Positions 19,701 through 26,672 of a DNA stretch of 64,000 nt are shown in pieces (position 1 is the first letter of the stretch; each line of letters opens with the position of its first letter). The DNA comes from an uncultured Eubacteriales bacterium. GTDB taxonomy: Bacteria; Bacillota; Clostridia; Oscillospirales; CAG-382. The notes under the pieces are model-generated. The model searched no databases and had not been told where the DNA came from. It was given only the letters and a program-made list of their open reading frames with translations. The DNA is taken from positions 1 through 64,000 of the forward strand of contig CAKSCV010000005.1 in the NCBI GenBank assembly GCA_934444645.1, read 5' to 3'. A program made the translations under genes and the position numbers.

Positions 19701-19999
19701 CGGTTCAGCTCTATACGGACTTTGATGTAAAAGCAGCCGTTGACGGCCTGATTTTGCAAAGCGGACGTGATGATGTCAAAGCAACAGAGGCATATTTCGG
19801 CGCTGACAGCATTAAAACGCAGAGCGTTTATGTTGAGAAAGATGTAAACGGCATAAAGCAAATTCAAGCGTTTTATGTAATACCTGTAGGCAGCGGTTCG
19901 ATGATTGTCGAAATCGGAAGCTTTGTCGGAACCGCGGCAAAGACAGACGCTGAAATCGAGGAAATGTTAGGAACGTTTACCTTGAAAGAAACCAAATAA
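10799..19999 (+). CDS. Giant SLH-anchored multidomain surface protein
   Basis: A 3066-residue exported protein with a signal peptide at residues 1-31 (cleavage likely after 'SAFA'). A Calx-beta-like domain starts near 55 and is interrupted by a roughly 120-residue Ala/Glu-rich insertion. It resumes with 'VKIIDDDIVEDDEAFMIGL', and a second similar domain follows. The middle is beta-rich. Residues about 1780-2190 look like a propeller ('LLPNGNKLIVYMND', 'LSDGRVIVVWTNG'). CARDB-like domains come near 2290-2500, then a Big_2-like domain (about 2590-2657) and a Pro/Ser/Gly linker. Three SLH repeats (about 2743-2925) anchor it to cell-wall polysaccharide. A further domain of about 140 residues follows the SLH repeats. 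RBS is AAGGAG, 8 nt before the ATG. The ligand is unknown; adhesion or large-substrate binding is plausible. The gene is AT-richer than its neighbours. Confidence 0.8.
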   Translation: MKSTFKAKRAIAALLAAAICLSCLPISAFAAEPDLSPEALRVSDEFAAKYPNGLLDIVNQNTITNEDSGEIKLYIARRGGTEGEVDVSVKAIEMTAKYGEDFVFVEEGLFSSREVEKKLDTPTLLESSIADFGDEPVTVQGAQADAAGENAADVIEENAPKTEENTAEAASDAANFLEIVETADETVTVSNDAEAEIPVVLGEKAAEETANEETQPADFDGNRKYSSSLHKMRDELLGKSTKAEATADTDLTRLFTVENKDEVMRDEAMSAVMPGAFINLHFNDGENYKIVTVKIIDDDIVEDDEAFMIGLFDCKGAELGNNITSNVCIKDNDKRTEDTELYFEETDVSAYNQNSTVRLKLMRSNNLETYQLLNVQTMALTAKADTNYSSLVTETVLLAGQEYKYIDIPIKRADISEPVDFEVRVSGGKCSDASATVTIYPADSGNDVSLMSDDVSLFAANDQPKAVIEGKSYNNSSYADSGRLITYQNSAGYTEGGVELNADRHRWGYLYYNLDLRGIEKIKVKAEGTWADTKYPSRVQHEIYIEGGGKTVSKQKNWGPEEFTFNSNEFAHKQTRLAAHADSKYHNDTRLWIHKIELYKQQIVLSFEQPDTFKIPIYSDMKKVIGNYNENGSEKVVAPQASISALNKNSSRPSKYYRDDTLTLTSTPSSDGKKYGAYLKGYELYNPATQKYTYFSGTELKLTPDVIGTYVYGDNKNYASTLKIKPVYERKSVEPKLNFGNFAEHKGSLSFGGETMKPNTQKEYRRLSGYTNVEEIELETWRTVFTYPWISVEEYEEFDKKYGEDAFLWPHGEKTYETAQWKVGDYIAVTLKPADGYTASAIHDANGNKISEGTSNTMYVQLKESGNCIVPVFNRNDCGVTFFFEGNTDGLYVFHDKKTNADKDFLNLLYRGTSGLANWTKDATPVFTGLLNNKIRSNYDILRKEQKLDGQKLSNLAIGDVVTVYAEAPDGYIPYWYIDDGQKTITTENDKIYARHYGNSFSFEMSSNDVTLKCGMEKKTAENYVMTGKLVKPSQTLKGKGYSQVNPKIADSYMAIPGSALSVLNFDERKDSAVIDGVKYYTSVTTDKDGNFKMYIPNVSEREYFSVKYNNGVQTKATTLLAANGKTYYIVVPANDVNYTVKSIDCRTMLGDLAETNGLIKIPYSSTGANRSFMVNTVSANENYVIGAAKLNSYRSDGSRVTSVNMNESSTVGLEKNWRADVNIAEILTDGGRITVELFDKNGVSRGEVETGYTLEKELQPAAISVSGMPDEFSNKGLSNVPVVGSNVPTVPGSKFVAQPDDKTMEIAVGQGETLKNAIYSQLEEFDNSDNWSKLMYLTNYITDTYSTNVSNDKTENKKDDGSGDNSKFPISFDFGMYMKLDKNEDKTLSLNYLFITVGVNATYTSEWQWILCGIPVYVTLSAGGTVRGLIGLHGTTDYFSDKNVNNEEFYALLGKYGQDKIANKNYSSDDETTQKLFAALYNQSDLTKDKSQAADALVADFDSDKESKTASAIDTLLDRYDFYYLNEEIFEAKASDFSGDLQNRIAMYKQLVEVTQRIEETGTDDAKKTDDKDRKFESNVIINYDKSEVKQAWIHRLNLLLLLESLPEYLDEGKSSYDISKENYFGLGNDSERGALAVTGIVSLRPSFSIGAGVGQRGAFSIGVSGHLDFIINWQPWSEAKGTVTFALNADIDILIIPLSVRLVGYTVKMFETSGYLPNGFDKEAEGGSGVLMSLMSLSDTETYSSVNTAPKRRTGDNTLKPKDDISLFASYDDGLKYVDITQDYQTETTKHPLPNMFLLPNGNKLIVYMNDNLDRGLYDRNSVYYSVFDKTTEEWSEAAELEEDGTLDGDIETMQLSDGRVIVVWTNGDRTFGNDLPDMADLVTSQNISLCVFDAEGKPGEICDITNLKDYGYSEPALSYSNDILTIAYKITDYHTEGVEFDYDDIEKTYQSFVTNSYESLAITEFDLANSRIINDNNPDYTLFEQTNDVDLNGMRFVNTDMGGLENPKLYDIKAAAFNGKTYFVYSVDTDNNASTKNDRDLFCIIRENGTNSKPIRLTDNNVNDANTNIVVNDRMNKIYFGSGSKISTIDLEAITESNWEDKGSYCVMKNAQDQTDSVLEYASEEAADGFKIFTGGNGVLYMLWTEFRTWDEAVPVQEGSQDQKKVTHKTRALYMKTYDPKFIKSEYEDEESGVQTIYTGAWGLTNEILSETDKYINEPYLAVNANNEYTVAYRLFEMESKTDNNVAYEKEADTSTLCVSDFELVSSVSAAKTNQYPLYPREGETVTLDFKCENYGAIPSDKLQFNYYIETDADIEGQDELNDCWWSKGDGVNSAAGKSFAVIKDGVGIEKHIISGANLSDTVQFVMPKYNKEVSIWVLAWEDDITEMSKSKIPVTITPELEASELQTTLSDDERELTIQGSIRNVGNYPAENIVLSLYADGTYDAANILFDNEKATFDKEAVNQVVGKIEIPSLAPDEVYSLNYSIVSENNDDADNPQLQAAVVKKSKLPGKYFTNDGKATFTVSAEYDGFASEGNDATLFATIRKKSKKLGSTSVKKNKDTIPSLENINIDIPSEGDEASLFANDPVLKVTVGEQKELNIALEPYGSAKGYSLVYESADNSVAEINSSNGKITGIGEGKTTVTVKAVKNDSDNIVLVDSAGDFWLKDGNPWNFANDTETSGGEAVMTKEISVEVTPAEAKPSPKPSHSGGKGHSSVKPPITTDPVKPENPENPVKEKQFTDVSKNAWYYDAVKYAFEKGLMLGISDNEFAPESQLTRAMFVTVLYRMENEPDMSSEILDYPFEDVDSESWYTDAVYWARKNGIVNGVTDNEFAPNDNITREQMAAMMFRYAKYKNIAPTDNWAIKLDYADLEEISDWAAEAVMYCKLKGLMQGKDNNMFDPKNSATRAETAAILQRLTENKYTSRLGYSMTYNPTAFALDDSGDRDTFVYNSNEKADAPIYITVQLYTDFDVKAAVDGLILQSGRDDVKATEAYFGADSIKTQSVYVEKDVNGIKQIQAFYVIPVGSGSMIVEIGSFVGTAAKTDAEIEEMLGTFTLKETK

Positions 20000-20035
20000 A
20001 AAGATTAAAGCAGCCAAGCGGGAACGCTTGACAAC

Positions 20036-20115
20036 CCAGCCCGTTTGAAATTTCAAACGGGCTGGACGGATTACAGACAAACCCACCTGAAAAAGGTGGG
20101 TTTGTCTGTAATCCG
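20036..20115. terminator. Double perfect hairpin after the giant gene
   Basis: The first element is a 30-bp perfect palindrome (20036-20065, arms CCAGCCCGTTTGAAA). The second has 21-bp perfect arms, 20067-20087 and 20095-20115, around TGAAAAA. The second hairpin's upper stem is nearly the same as the hairpin at 269-300. Together they probably separate the giant gene from the LRR gene. Confidence 0.75.
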
Positions 20116-20144
20116 AAACACACAATCGTATATTCTTTTATGTC

Positions 20145-20173
20145 TTGACATATTCGTTCAAATCCGTTATAAT
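20145..20173 (+). promoter_or_regulatory. Consensus sigma-A promoter for the LRR gene
   Basis: TTGACA (20145-20150), 17-nt spacer, TATAAT (20168-20173): an exact match to consensus in both boxes. Confidence 0.9.
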
Positions 20174-20207
20174 TAAAATATATTTTATCATTGGAGGTGC
20201 TTTTCTT

Positions 20208-21341
20208 ATGAACAAATTGTTCCGTGCGTATCTGTTTACGGTGTTCTTCGTTTTGACATTCGCGTTTCCTGTGCTTTCCGCACAAATTGTCGATACCGGC
20301 ACTTGCGGCGGCGGAGGACATGGGGAAAATGTTGTATGGACACTTGACAGCGACGGAAAGCTCGAGTTTTCCGGTCAAGGCGATATCGTGGTAATCAAAA
20401 CTGCCAGTCGTCCATGGTATGCCTATCTTTCTGAAATTCAAACAGTCGTTATCGGCGAAGGTGTGACAAGCACCGGTAAATTTGCGTTTGAATCTTGTGA
20501 AAATCTAACGTCCGTGACTTTGCCGAGCACCTTAAAAACCATTGCTGCTTCTGCTTTTGGTGCTTGCAGGAGCTTGTCGTCCATCACCATTCCGGAAAGT
20601 GTGCAGATTATCGATCAATATGCCTTTTGCGAATGTGACAGTCTGCTGTCCGTGACGATTCCCGCAGCTGTTAAAAAAATCGGCAGCTCGGCATTTTCCG
20701 GTTGTGACAGTTTGTCGGCTGCCACGCTCTTATACGGCGTGGAAACGATCGACGTTTTTGCCTTTTATAATTGTCCAAAGCTCGAAAAAATCAACATTCC
20801 GGTCAGTGTGACAAGCATCGGCGGATCGGCGTTTGCCGAATGCCACAGCCTGACCTCGGTCATTCTTCCGCCGCAGATTACGGTGATCGATGAAGGTACT
20901 TTTGCGCGTTGTGCTGCGCTTGAAACGGTTGTGATTCCATCCGGTGTGACAAATATCGGCAAATTTGCCTTTGATAAATGCAAAAATGTAAGAAATGTAT
21001 ATTATACCGGCACAAAAGCGGAATGGGAAAGCATTCGTGTCGGCGGTGGCAACGAGTATTTGCTGAAAGCGACACTTCACGATTCTTCTGCGGTTCTTTT
21101 CCCGTCAATTGTAAAAACAGGCGATGAAGCTGTGTATACCGTGACTGCCGCCAACCTGCCGCAGTCTTCGATGGTGGTTGTTGCGCTGTACAAGGATGGC
21201 CGCTTTGTCGGCTGCGAAACTGCGGCCTATGATGGCGAAACGCTCAAAATTGTCACACAAACGCCGCATGATTCAATCGCGGTCATGGCTTTGGGGCATC
21301 CGGAGACATTGAAGCCGCTGACACCGGTCGCAAAAGCTTAA
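20208..21341 (+). CDS. Secreted BspA-type leucine-rich repeat protein
   Basis: A 377-residue exported protein with a signal peptide at about residues 1-25. Residues about 80-275 hold roughly eight LRR_5 (BspA/Treponema pallidum type) repeats of 23 residues. The pattern is 'LTSVTLPSTLKTIAASAF', 'LSSITIPESVQIIDQYAF' and 'LTSVILPPQITVIDEGTF'. A short beta-rich C-terminal domain of about 90 residues follows. Such repeats mediate adhesion or ligand binding at the surface of gut and oral bacteria. There is no sortase, SLH or dockerin anchor, so it may be released. I chose the ATG at 20208 because GGAGGTG lies 9 nt upstream and a consensus promoter lies just before it. It appears to be a single-gene unit. 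Confidence 0.85.
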   Translation: MNKLFRAYLFTVFFVLTFAFPVLSAQIVDTGTCGGGGHGENVVWTLDSDGKLEFSGQGDIVVIKTASRPWYAYLSEIQTVVIGEGVTSTGKFAFESCENLTSVTLPSTLKTIAASAFGACRSLSSITIPESVQIIDQYAFCECDSLLSVTIPAAVKKIGSSAFSGCDSLSAATLLYGVETIDVFAFYNCPKLEKINIPVSVTSIGGSAFAECHSLTSVILPPQITVIDEGTFARCAALETVVIPSGVTNIGKFAFDKCKNVRNVYYTGTKAEWESIRVGGGNEYLLKATLHDSSAVLFPSIVKTGDEAVYTVTAANLPQSSMVVVALYKDGRFVGCETAAYDGETLKIVTQTPHDSIAVMALGHPETLKPLTPVAKA

Positions 21342-21482
21342 GGTCGGCAAAAAGTCTCTTCACGCTGCTCCGCATTTTGCAAAACAGATATGCGTTTTTC
21401 GTGTGGCACCCATTTCACGTTGAAAAAACGCACATTTGTTGATGTTTCCTCTGCTTGGATAAGTTTCTCTCCCGATAATTGC

Positions 21483-21511
21483 TTGATTTTCTGCAAAAAT
21501 TTCTTTATAAT
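21483..21511 (+). promoter_or_regulatory. Promoter for the XRE gene
   Basis: TTGATT (21483-21488), 17 nt, TATAAT (21506-21511), 55 nt before the start codon. Confidence 0.7.
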
Positions 21512-21566
21512 GGGATTGTAATCAGTGACTGTGAGCAAAATTTTGATAACAGAAAGGAAAACGTGT

Positions 21567-22352
21567 ATGAAGTCTGTCGGAGAAAGAATCGCAGAATTGC
21601 GGAAAGAAAAAAACATGACCCAAGAGACGCTTGCTGCCGCGCTGAATGTGTCTTCACAAGCAATATCCAAATGGGAAAACAATGCTTCCATGCCGGATAT
21701 CACGCTGCTGCCGTGCATTGCGGACGCTTTTGATGTGACGGTTGACGATTTATTCGGCCGCCGCACAAAGCCGCCGAAATACATCCGCTCGGCGGAGGAT
21801 CTGCCGGTTTGGATTTATGACCTCATTCTCAACAATATGTGGGACGACGACATGCCGCCGCGAAAGGAGACTTTTGCGGAGTGTGTAAAAAAACATTGGC
21901 AGACGCACCCGAACAGTCATTCCGGCTTTGTGTCGCATAATGCGGGTGCGGTCTATGCCTGCAAGGATTTAGCCCTTTCCTATTTGCCGCGCACGGAGGA
22001 TTCCATGCGGTTGTTCGAAAGCGAGAACGCTGGCGAATTTTTGCAATTTTTGGCTGACAAGGCGGTACGTGCCGTGTTAAAATATCAATACGAGAACCGA
22101 ACCCGAAGTTTTACGGCGGCGTTGGTCGCTTCAAAAATAGGACTGCCGGAGGAAGACGTCCGTGCCGCCTTTGAAAAAATGGTGGAATATAAGCTTGCCG
22201 ATGCTTTGGATGCGGATATCGCTTCCGACAAAACCATTCGCATTTACCGCACGCGCGCGGAGTACAAATATCCGATGCTCATTTGCCCTCTCTTGACGCT
22301 TGCGGAGCGGTTGGCGGATTTCAACGAAAGCTGGAACGGATTTCGGTCATAG
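21567..22352 (+). CDS. XRE-family regulator with C-terminal helical domain
   Basis: A 261-residue protein. Residues 1-65 are a classical Cro/CI helix-turn-helix ('RIAELRKEKNMTQETLAAAL', 'VSSQAISKWENNASMPDI', 'VTVDDLFG'). The remaining 190 residues are of no family I can name and include a segment resembling a winged helix ('SFTAALVASKIGLPEEDVRA'). They probably sense a ligand or mediate dimerisation. I chose the ATG at 21567 because AAAGGA lies 9 nt upstream; the first in-frame start is far outside the promoter. The gene is monocistronic, between a promoter and a terminator. The target is unknown, and autoregulation is likely for this family. Confidence 0.8.
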   Translation: MKSVGERIAELRKEKNMTQETLAAALNVSSQAISKWENNASMPDITLLPCIADAFDVTVDDLFGRRTKPPKYIRSAEDLPVWIYDLILNNMWDDDMPPRKETFAECVKKHWQTHPNSHSGFVSHNAGAVYACKDLALSYLPRTEDSMRLFESENAGEFLQFLADKAVRAVLKYQYENRTRSFTAALVASKIGLPEEDVRAAFEKMVEYKLADALDADIASDKTIRIYRTRAEYKYPMLICPLLTLAERLADFNESWNGFRS

Positions 22353-22357
22353 ATTCA

Positions 22358-22387
22358 AATTTCCTGTCAGATGGCAGGGAATTTTTT
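22358..22387 (+). terminator. Intrinsic terminator
   Basis: AATTTCCTGTC pairs with GGCAGGGAATT, followed by T-rich DNA, 6 nt after the XRE stop codon. Confidence 0.8.
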
Positions 22388-22477
22388 ATCTTGGGATTCA
22401 TTGAATCGCAAAATTCGAAAGTTTTATCATCAAAACGGTAATTCTTGCTGTTCCTGTCCCAAAATCGCACAAAACAC

Positions 22478-22506
22478 TTGACAAACGCTTCGTGAAAGCG
22501 TATGAT
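22478..22506 (+). promoter_or_regulatory. Promoter of alaS with palindromic spacer
   Basis: TTGACA (22478-22483), 17 nt, TATGAT (22501-22506). The spacer contains an inverted repeat, CGCTT-N5-AAGCG. No T-box leader (specifier loop and GGTGG antiterminator bulge) was seen in the short leader, although Clostridia often regulate alaS that way. Confidence 0.75.
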
Positions 22507-22541
22507 ATAGAAGTAATATTATGTAAAAGAGGATTCTCACC

Positions 22542-25160
22542 ATGAAATGGACAGGATTAAACGATTTACGGGAAAAATATCTTTCCTTTTTTGAAAGCAA
22601 GGGACATTTGCGTCTTCCCAGCTTTTCGCTCGTTCCCAACAACGACAAAAGTCTTCTTCTCATCAATTCCGGCATGGCGCCCATGAAAAAATACTTCACC
22701 GGCGAGGTCAAGCCGCCGCGCAACCGCGTCACGACCTGTCAGAAGTGTATCCGCACGCCCGACCTTGAACGCGTCGGCATCACGGCGCGTCACGGCACGT
22801 ATTTCGAAATGCTCGGCAACTTCTCCTTCGGCGATTATTTCAAGGAACAGGCCATCACCTGGGCATGGGAATTTTTGACCGAAACGCTTGAAATGCCGAA
22901 GGATCTGCTTTGGCCGTCGGTCTATGAAAAGGACGACGAAGCCTACGATATTTGGAAAAACAAAATCGGTATTCCCGAAGCGCATATCGTCCGTCTCGGC
23001 AAAGAGGACAACTTCTGGGAGCACGGTTCGGGTCCCTGCGGTCCCTGCTCGGAAATCTATTTCGACCGCGGTGAAAAATACGGCTGCGGCAAACCGGACT
23101 GCAAGCCCGGCTGCGACTGCGACCGCTACATGGAGATCTGGAACAACGTCTTCTCGCAGTTCAACAACGACGGCAAGGGCAATTATACCGAGCTTGCCCA
23201 AAAGAACATCGATACCGGCATGGGTCTTGAGCGTCTTGCATGCGTCATGCAGGGCGTGGACAACATGTTTGAGGTCGATACCATTCGCCGCATTCTCGAC
23301 ACGGTCTGCAAGGTTGCGGACAAAAAATACGGCGAAAACGCCAAGGACGATATTTCCATCCGCGTTATCACCGACCATATCCGCAGCTCCACGTTTATGA
23401 TCTGCGACGGCATTATTCCGTCCAATGAAGGCCGCGGCTATGTGCTTCGCCGCATTATCCGCCGTGCTGCACGTCACAGCAAGCTTCTCGGCATTAACCA
23501 TGCCTTCCTTTCGGAGCTTTGCGATGTGGTGATTGAGGACAACTGCGGCGCTTATCCGGAGCTTTCCGAGAAAAAGGACTACATCAAAAAAGTCATCGGC
23601 ATGGAGGAAGAGCGTTTTGACGCGACGATCGATGCCGGTCTTTCGATTCTTTCGAATTTGGTGCGCGACGCGGTCAAGGACGGCTCGCATAAAATTTCCG
23701 GTGAAGAGGTCTTTAAGCTGTACGATACGTTCGGCTTCCCGATCGATTTGACGCGTGAGATTGCCCTGGAAAATCACATTGATATTGATGAAGAAACCTT
23801 TGAAAAGCTTATGAAGCTGCAAAAGGAACGCGCCAGAAATGCCCGCGCCAACCTTTCCGGCTGGAGCAATGCCTCCAAAACGCTGTTAAGCGCGCTTCCG
23901 AAAACCGAATTCACCGGGTATGACGCATTTGAGACAGACGGCGCGAAGGTGCTTGCCATCATTGACGGCGACGACAGTCTTGACAGCATAAGCGAAGGCG
24001 AATTTTCACTTGTACTCGATAAAACACCGTTCTACGCCGAAAGCGGCGGACAGGTGGGTGATGTCGGTATCATTACCGGCGACGACGCGGCTGTCACGGT
24101 TTTGGACACCAAAAAGACCGACGGCGTAACCATCCATTTCTGCCGCATGGTCAACGGAACGTTAAAGAAGGGCGACACCGTCCGTGCCGAGATCAACGAA
24201 GCCAAGCGCGTTGCCACCATGCGCAACCACTCGGCGGCGCACCTCTTGCAGGCGGCACTTCGTACCGTTCTCGGCAAGCACGTCGAGCAAGCCGGCTCGT
24301 ATGTGGACGAACACCATGTCCGCTTCGATTTTACGCATTTTGCAGCCGTTACGCCCGAAGAGCTGCGTGCGGTGGAGTCGCTTGTCAACTCGTACATTCT
24401 GCTCGGCGAACCGGTAACCACCACGCTTTCGGACATCGAATCCGCTAAGAAAATGGGCGCGATGGCACTGTTCGGCGAAAAGTACGGCGATGTGGTTCGT
24501 GTGGTCAAAATGGGTGAGTTCTCGACCGAACTCTGCGGCGGTACGCACGTTGATAATACCGCAAAGCTCGGCTTATTCAAGATTACATCGGAATCCTCGG
24601 TGGCTGCCGGTGTCAGACGTATCGAGGGCGTGACCGGTATCGGTGTGTTGGCACTGCTCGGCGAAAAGGACAAGCTCATCAAGGATACGGCAGAGGTACT
24701 CAAAGCGCCCAACGCGGAAGACCTTGTGCAGCGCGCTAAGCAGCTGACCGAAGATTTGAGAAGTGTTCGCCGTGAGCTTGACGTAGCGGCCGAAAAGCTT
24801 GCCGCTTCCAAGGCAACTTCGCTGGTCGAAAGTGCCGAAAAGGTCGGAAATATCCGCCTGATCTGCGCGAAGGTCGAGATGAAGCCGGACGCTATGCGTG
24901 CGCTCACCGATAAATTTAAGGCGGAATATGCGGATGTTGTCTGCGTTCTCGCATCGGTCAACGACGGGAAAGTGAACTTTGCCGTTTCCTGCGGCAAGGA
25001 CGCGGTTGCAGGCGGTGCGAATGCCGGTAAGATCGTCAAGCAGATCAGCACGCTTTGCGGCGGCGGCGGCGGCGGCCGTCCCGACAGTGCCAGTGCCGGC
25101 GGCAAGGATGCGTCCAAGCTCGACGAAGCTTTGGCACAGGTAAAGACGCTTTTGGCATAA
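22542..25160 (+). CDS. alaS: Alanyl-tRNA synthetase
   Basis: An 872-residue cytoplasmic class II synthetase that charges tRNA-Ala. It is of normal length and complete. The N-terminal catalytic core has motif 1/2 segments 'HLRLPSFSLVPNNDKSLLLI' and 'CIRTPDLERVGITARHGTYF'. The editing domain has the metal ligands HSAAH (about residue 563) and CGGTH (about 664). The C-terminal C-Ala/DHHA1 domain ends with the glycine-rich 'GGGGGGRPDSASAGG'. It has its own promoter and terminator. This is a housekeeping gene that anchors the surrounding accessory genes to the chromosome. Confidence 0.98.
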   Translation: MKWTGLNDLREKYLSFFESKGHLRLPSFSLVPNNDKSLLLINSGMAPMKKYFTGEVKPPRNRVTTCQKCIRTPDLERVGITARHGTYFEMLGNFSFGDYFKEQAITWAWEFLTETLEMPKDLLWPSVYEKDDEAYDIWKNKIGIPEAHIVRLGKEDNFWEHGSGPCGPCSEIYFDRGEKYGCGKPDCKPGCDCDRYMEIWNNVFSQFNNDGKGNYTELAQKNIDTGMGLERLACVMQGVDNMFEVDTIRRILDTVCKVADKKYGENAKDDISIRVITDHIRSSTFMICDGIIPSNEGRGYVLRRIIRRAARHSKLLGINHAFLSELCDVVIEDNCGAYPELSEKKDYIKKVIGMEEERFDATIDAGLSILSNLVRDAVKDGSHKISGEEVFKLYDTFGFPIDLTREIALENHIDIDEETFEKLMKLQKERARNARANLSGWSNASKTLLSALPKTEFTGYDAFETDGAKVLAIIDGDDSLDSISEGEFSLVLDKTPFYAESGGQVGDVGIITGDDAAVTVLDTKKTDGVTIHFCRMVNGTLKKGDTVRAEINEAKRVATMRNHSAAHLLQAALRTVLGKHVEQAGSYVDEHHVRFDFTHFAAVTPEELRAVESLVNSYILLGEPVTTTLSDIESAKKMGAMALFGEKYGDVVRVVKMGEFSTELCGGTHVDNTAKLGLFKITSESSVAAGVRRIEGVTGIGVLALLGEKDKLIKDTAEVLKAPNAEDLVQRAKQLTEDLRSVRRELDVAAEKLAASKATSLVESAEKVGNIRLICAKVEMKPDAMRALTDKFKAEYADVVCVLASVNDGKVNFAVSCGKDAVAGGANAGKIVKQISTLCGGGGGGRPDSASAGGKDASKLDEALAQVKTLLA

Positions 25161-25187
25161 TGGTGGGTAGTCATAAAACAGTTAACT

Positions 25188-25224
25188 GCGGTACTCGAAT
25201 GAATGTCGAGTACCGCTTTTTTTT
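25188..25224 (+). terminator. Intrinsic terminator of alaS
   Basis: GCGGTACTCGA (25188-25198) pairs perfectly with TCGAGTACCGC (25206-25216), followed by eight T. Confidence 0.95.
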
Positions 25225-25311
25225 GAATGCAAAATGAACCTTTCGATACTTGAACCCGTCTATATAAGTGAAACCGGTTTTAATCGCTCATAGACCAAAG
25301 GAGGTGAGGGT

Positions 25312-26583
25312 ATGGATGAATTTGAAAAGTTGTTGGAAGCAGAGCGCGTGTCTGTGGAACGTTTTGTGCGATTTCGTTTGAACGCAAAAGCGGATGCAGA
25401 CGATGTTTTGCAAGAGGTTTTCCTTGCTGCTTGTCAAAAGTTCCCTCAATTAAAAAACAAAGACTCTTTCAAGGCATGGATTATCAGCATTGCAAGAAAT
25501 AAATGCAATGACTACTTCCGTAAGAAAGCAACGCAGTATGAAATCCCGATTGATGAAATAACAGAAAGCGAATTGTCAGACGGCAGACACGGCGTTTCCA
25601 TTGTTTCCACAGTAAGAGAAACGTTGAATCTGCTTGGTGATAAAGACAAGCAAATCCTGTATCTTTATTTTTGGGAAGAGCTTCCGCAAGCCGAAATTGC
25701 CAAACGACTGAACATTCCTGTTGGAACCGTAAAAAGCAGACTTCACACGGCAAAACAAAATTTCAAAACCAAATATCCATATAACACCGAAGTATCGAAA
25801 GGAGAAAGCACTATGAAAAAGTTGCCCGAATTTATTCCGGAATACAAAATTGAAGCAAATGCCCAAGTCCCCTTTTCTGTAAAGTGGGAAGAACTTATGG
25901 GATGGTTTTTGGTTCCCAAGCTGGGCGAGAAACTGTCTTGGGGGATGTACGATATTCCTTCCCGCAAATGCAGCCATGTTTTTGATATGCAAGTTACAGG
26001 CAAAGCCAAGGTACACGGTATTGAGGGAGTGGAGCTTACCGCAAGAGAAGCATCATACTCAGATAAGAACGACGTAATCCATCGTACTTTTGTAGCACAG
26101 CTTACAGATACACATTGTCGTTACCTTGCAACACTTCGAAATGACGGAGACATCCGCAATTACATCACTTTCCTTGACGGCGATGAATTTATGCCAAACT
26201 GGGGATTTGGAGAAGACAATTGCGGAAACGAAACGAACCTTTCCGTTAAAGGTGATATTCAAAGAGTTGGAAACTCTGTTACGAGCGCAAATAAAGATTT
26301 TCTCCTTGATATTGTTGGCAGATATACCGTTACCATTGGAGGCAAAAGGTATGACACCGTGTGCGTAATGGATATTGAAACCTATATCGGCGGTGTTGTT
26401 TCTGAGCAGTTCTTGGACAAAGACGGAAAGACGATTCTGTGGCGCAGATACAATCGTGATGATTGGGCTGTCAACCGATACAAGAAGCTTTGGAGCGAAC
26501 AGTTACCCGAAAATGACAGACTTATCGTAAATGGCACAACCTACGTTCATTGGTACGATTGCATTACAGATCATATTCTCTAA
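25312..26583 (+). CDS. ECF sigma factor fused to a C-terminal domain of unknown function
   Basis: A 423-residue protein. Residues about 1-160 are an extracytoplasmic-function sigma factor. Region 2 is 'DADDVLQEVFLAACQKFPQL' with 'FKAWIISIARNKCNDYFRK'. Region 4 is 'LYLYFWEELPQAEIAKRLNI' with 'PVGTVKSRLHTAK'. The last 255 residues are not a sigma region and I do not recognise them. They contain several Trp, Cys and His residues and a predicted beta-rich pattern. At the junction there is a second ribosome-binding site, AAAGGAG, 8 nt before an in-frame ATG at 25813. The C-terminal part could therefore also be made alone, for example as an anti-sigma or sensor. RBS for the main start is GGAGGTGAGGG. 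The gene is AT-richer than alaS next to it. Confidence 0.8.
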   Translation: MDEFEKLLEAERVSVERFVRFRLNAKADADDVLQEVFLAACQKFPQLKNKDSFKAWIISIARNKCNDYFRKKATQYEIPIDEITESELSDGRHGVSIVSTVRETLNLLGDKDKQILYLYFWEELPQAEIAKRLNIPVGTVKSRLHTAKQNFKTKYPYNTEVSKGESTMKKLPEFIPEYKIEANAQVPFSVKWEELMGWFLVPKLGEKLSWGMYDIPSRKCSHVFDMQVTGKAKVHGIEGVELTAREASYSDKNDVIHRTFVAQLTDTHCRYLATLRNDGDIRNYITFLDGDEFMPNWGFGEDNCGNETNLSVKGDIQRVGNSVTSANKDFLLDIVGRYTVTIGGKRYDTVCVMDIETYIGGVVSEQFLDKDGKTILWRRYNRDDWAVNRYKKLWSEQLPENDRLIVNGTTYVHWYDCITDHIL

Positions 26584-26672
26584 AACACAAGATTTTCAGA
26601 TTGCGAATGGCGCACTTCCATACAGGATCCATTCCTGGGTAAGCTCTGTGAGACAGACAGCCCGACACTTGA

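Noticed and set aside
22352..22541. T-box leader for alaS
   Set aside because: The leader is too short and has no T-box sequence; only a terminator, promoter and spacer palindrome are seen.
22566..25174. Long minus-strand ORFs opposite alaS (418 and 380 codons)
   Set aside because: Shadows of the GC-rich third-codon pattern of alaS, with no family match.
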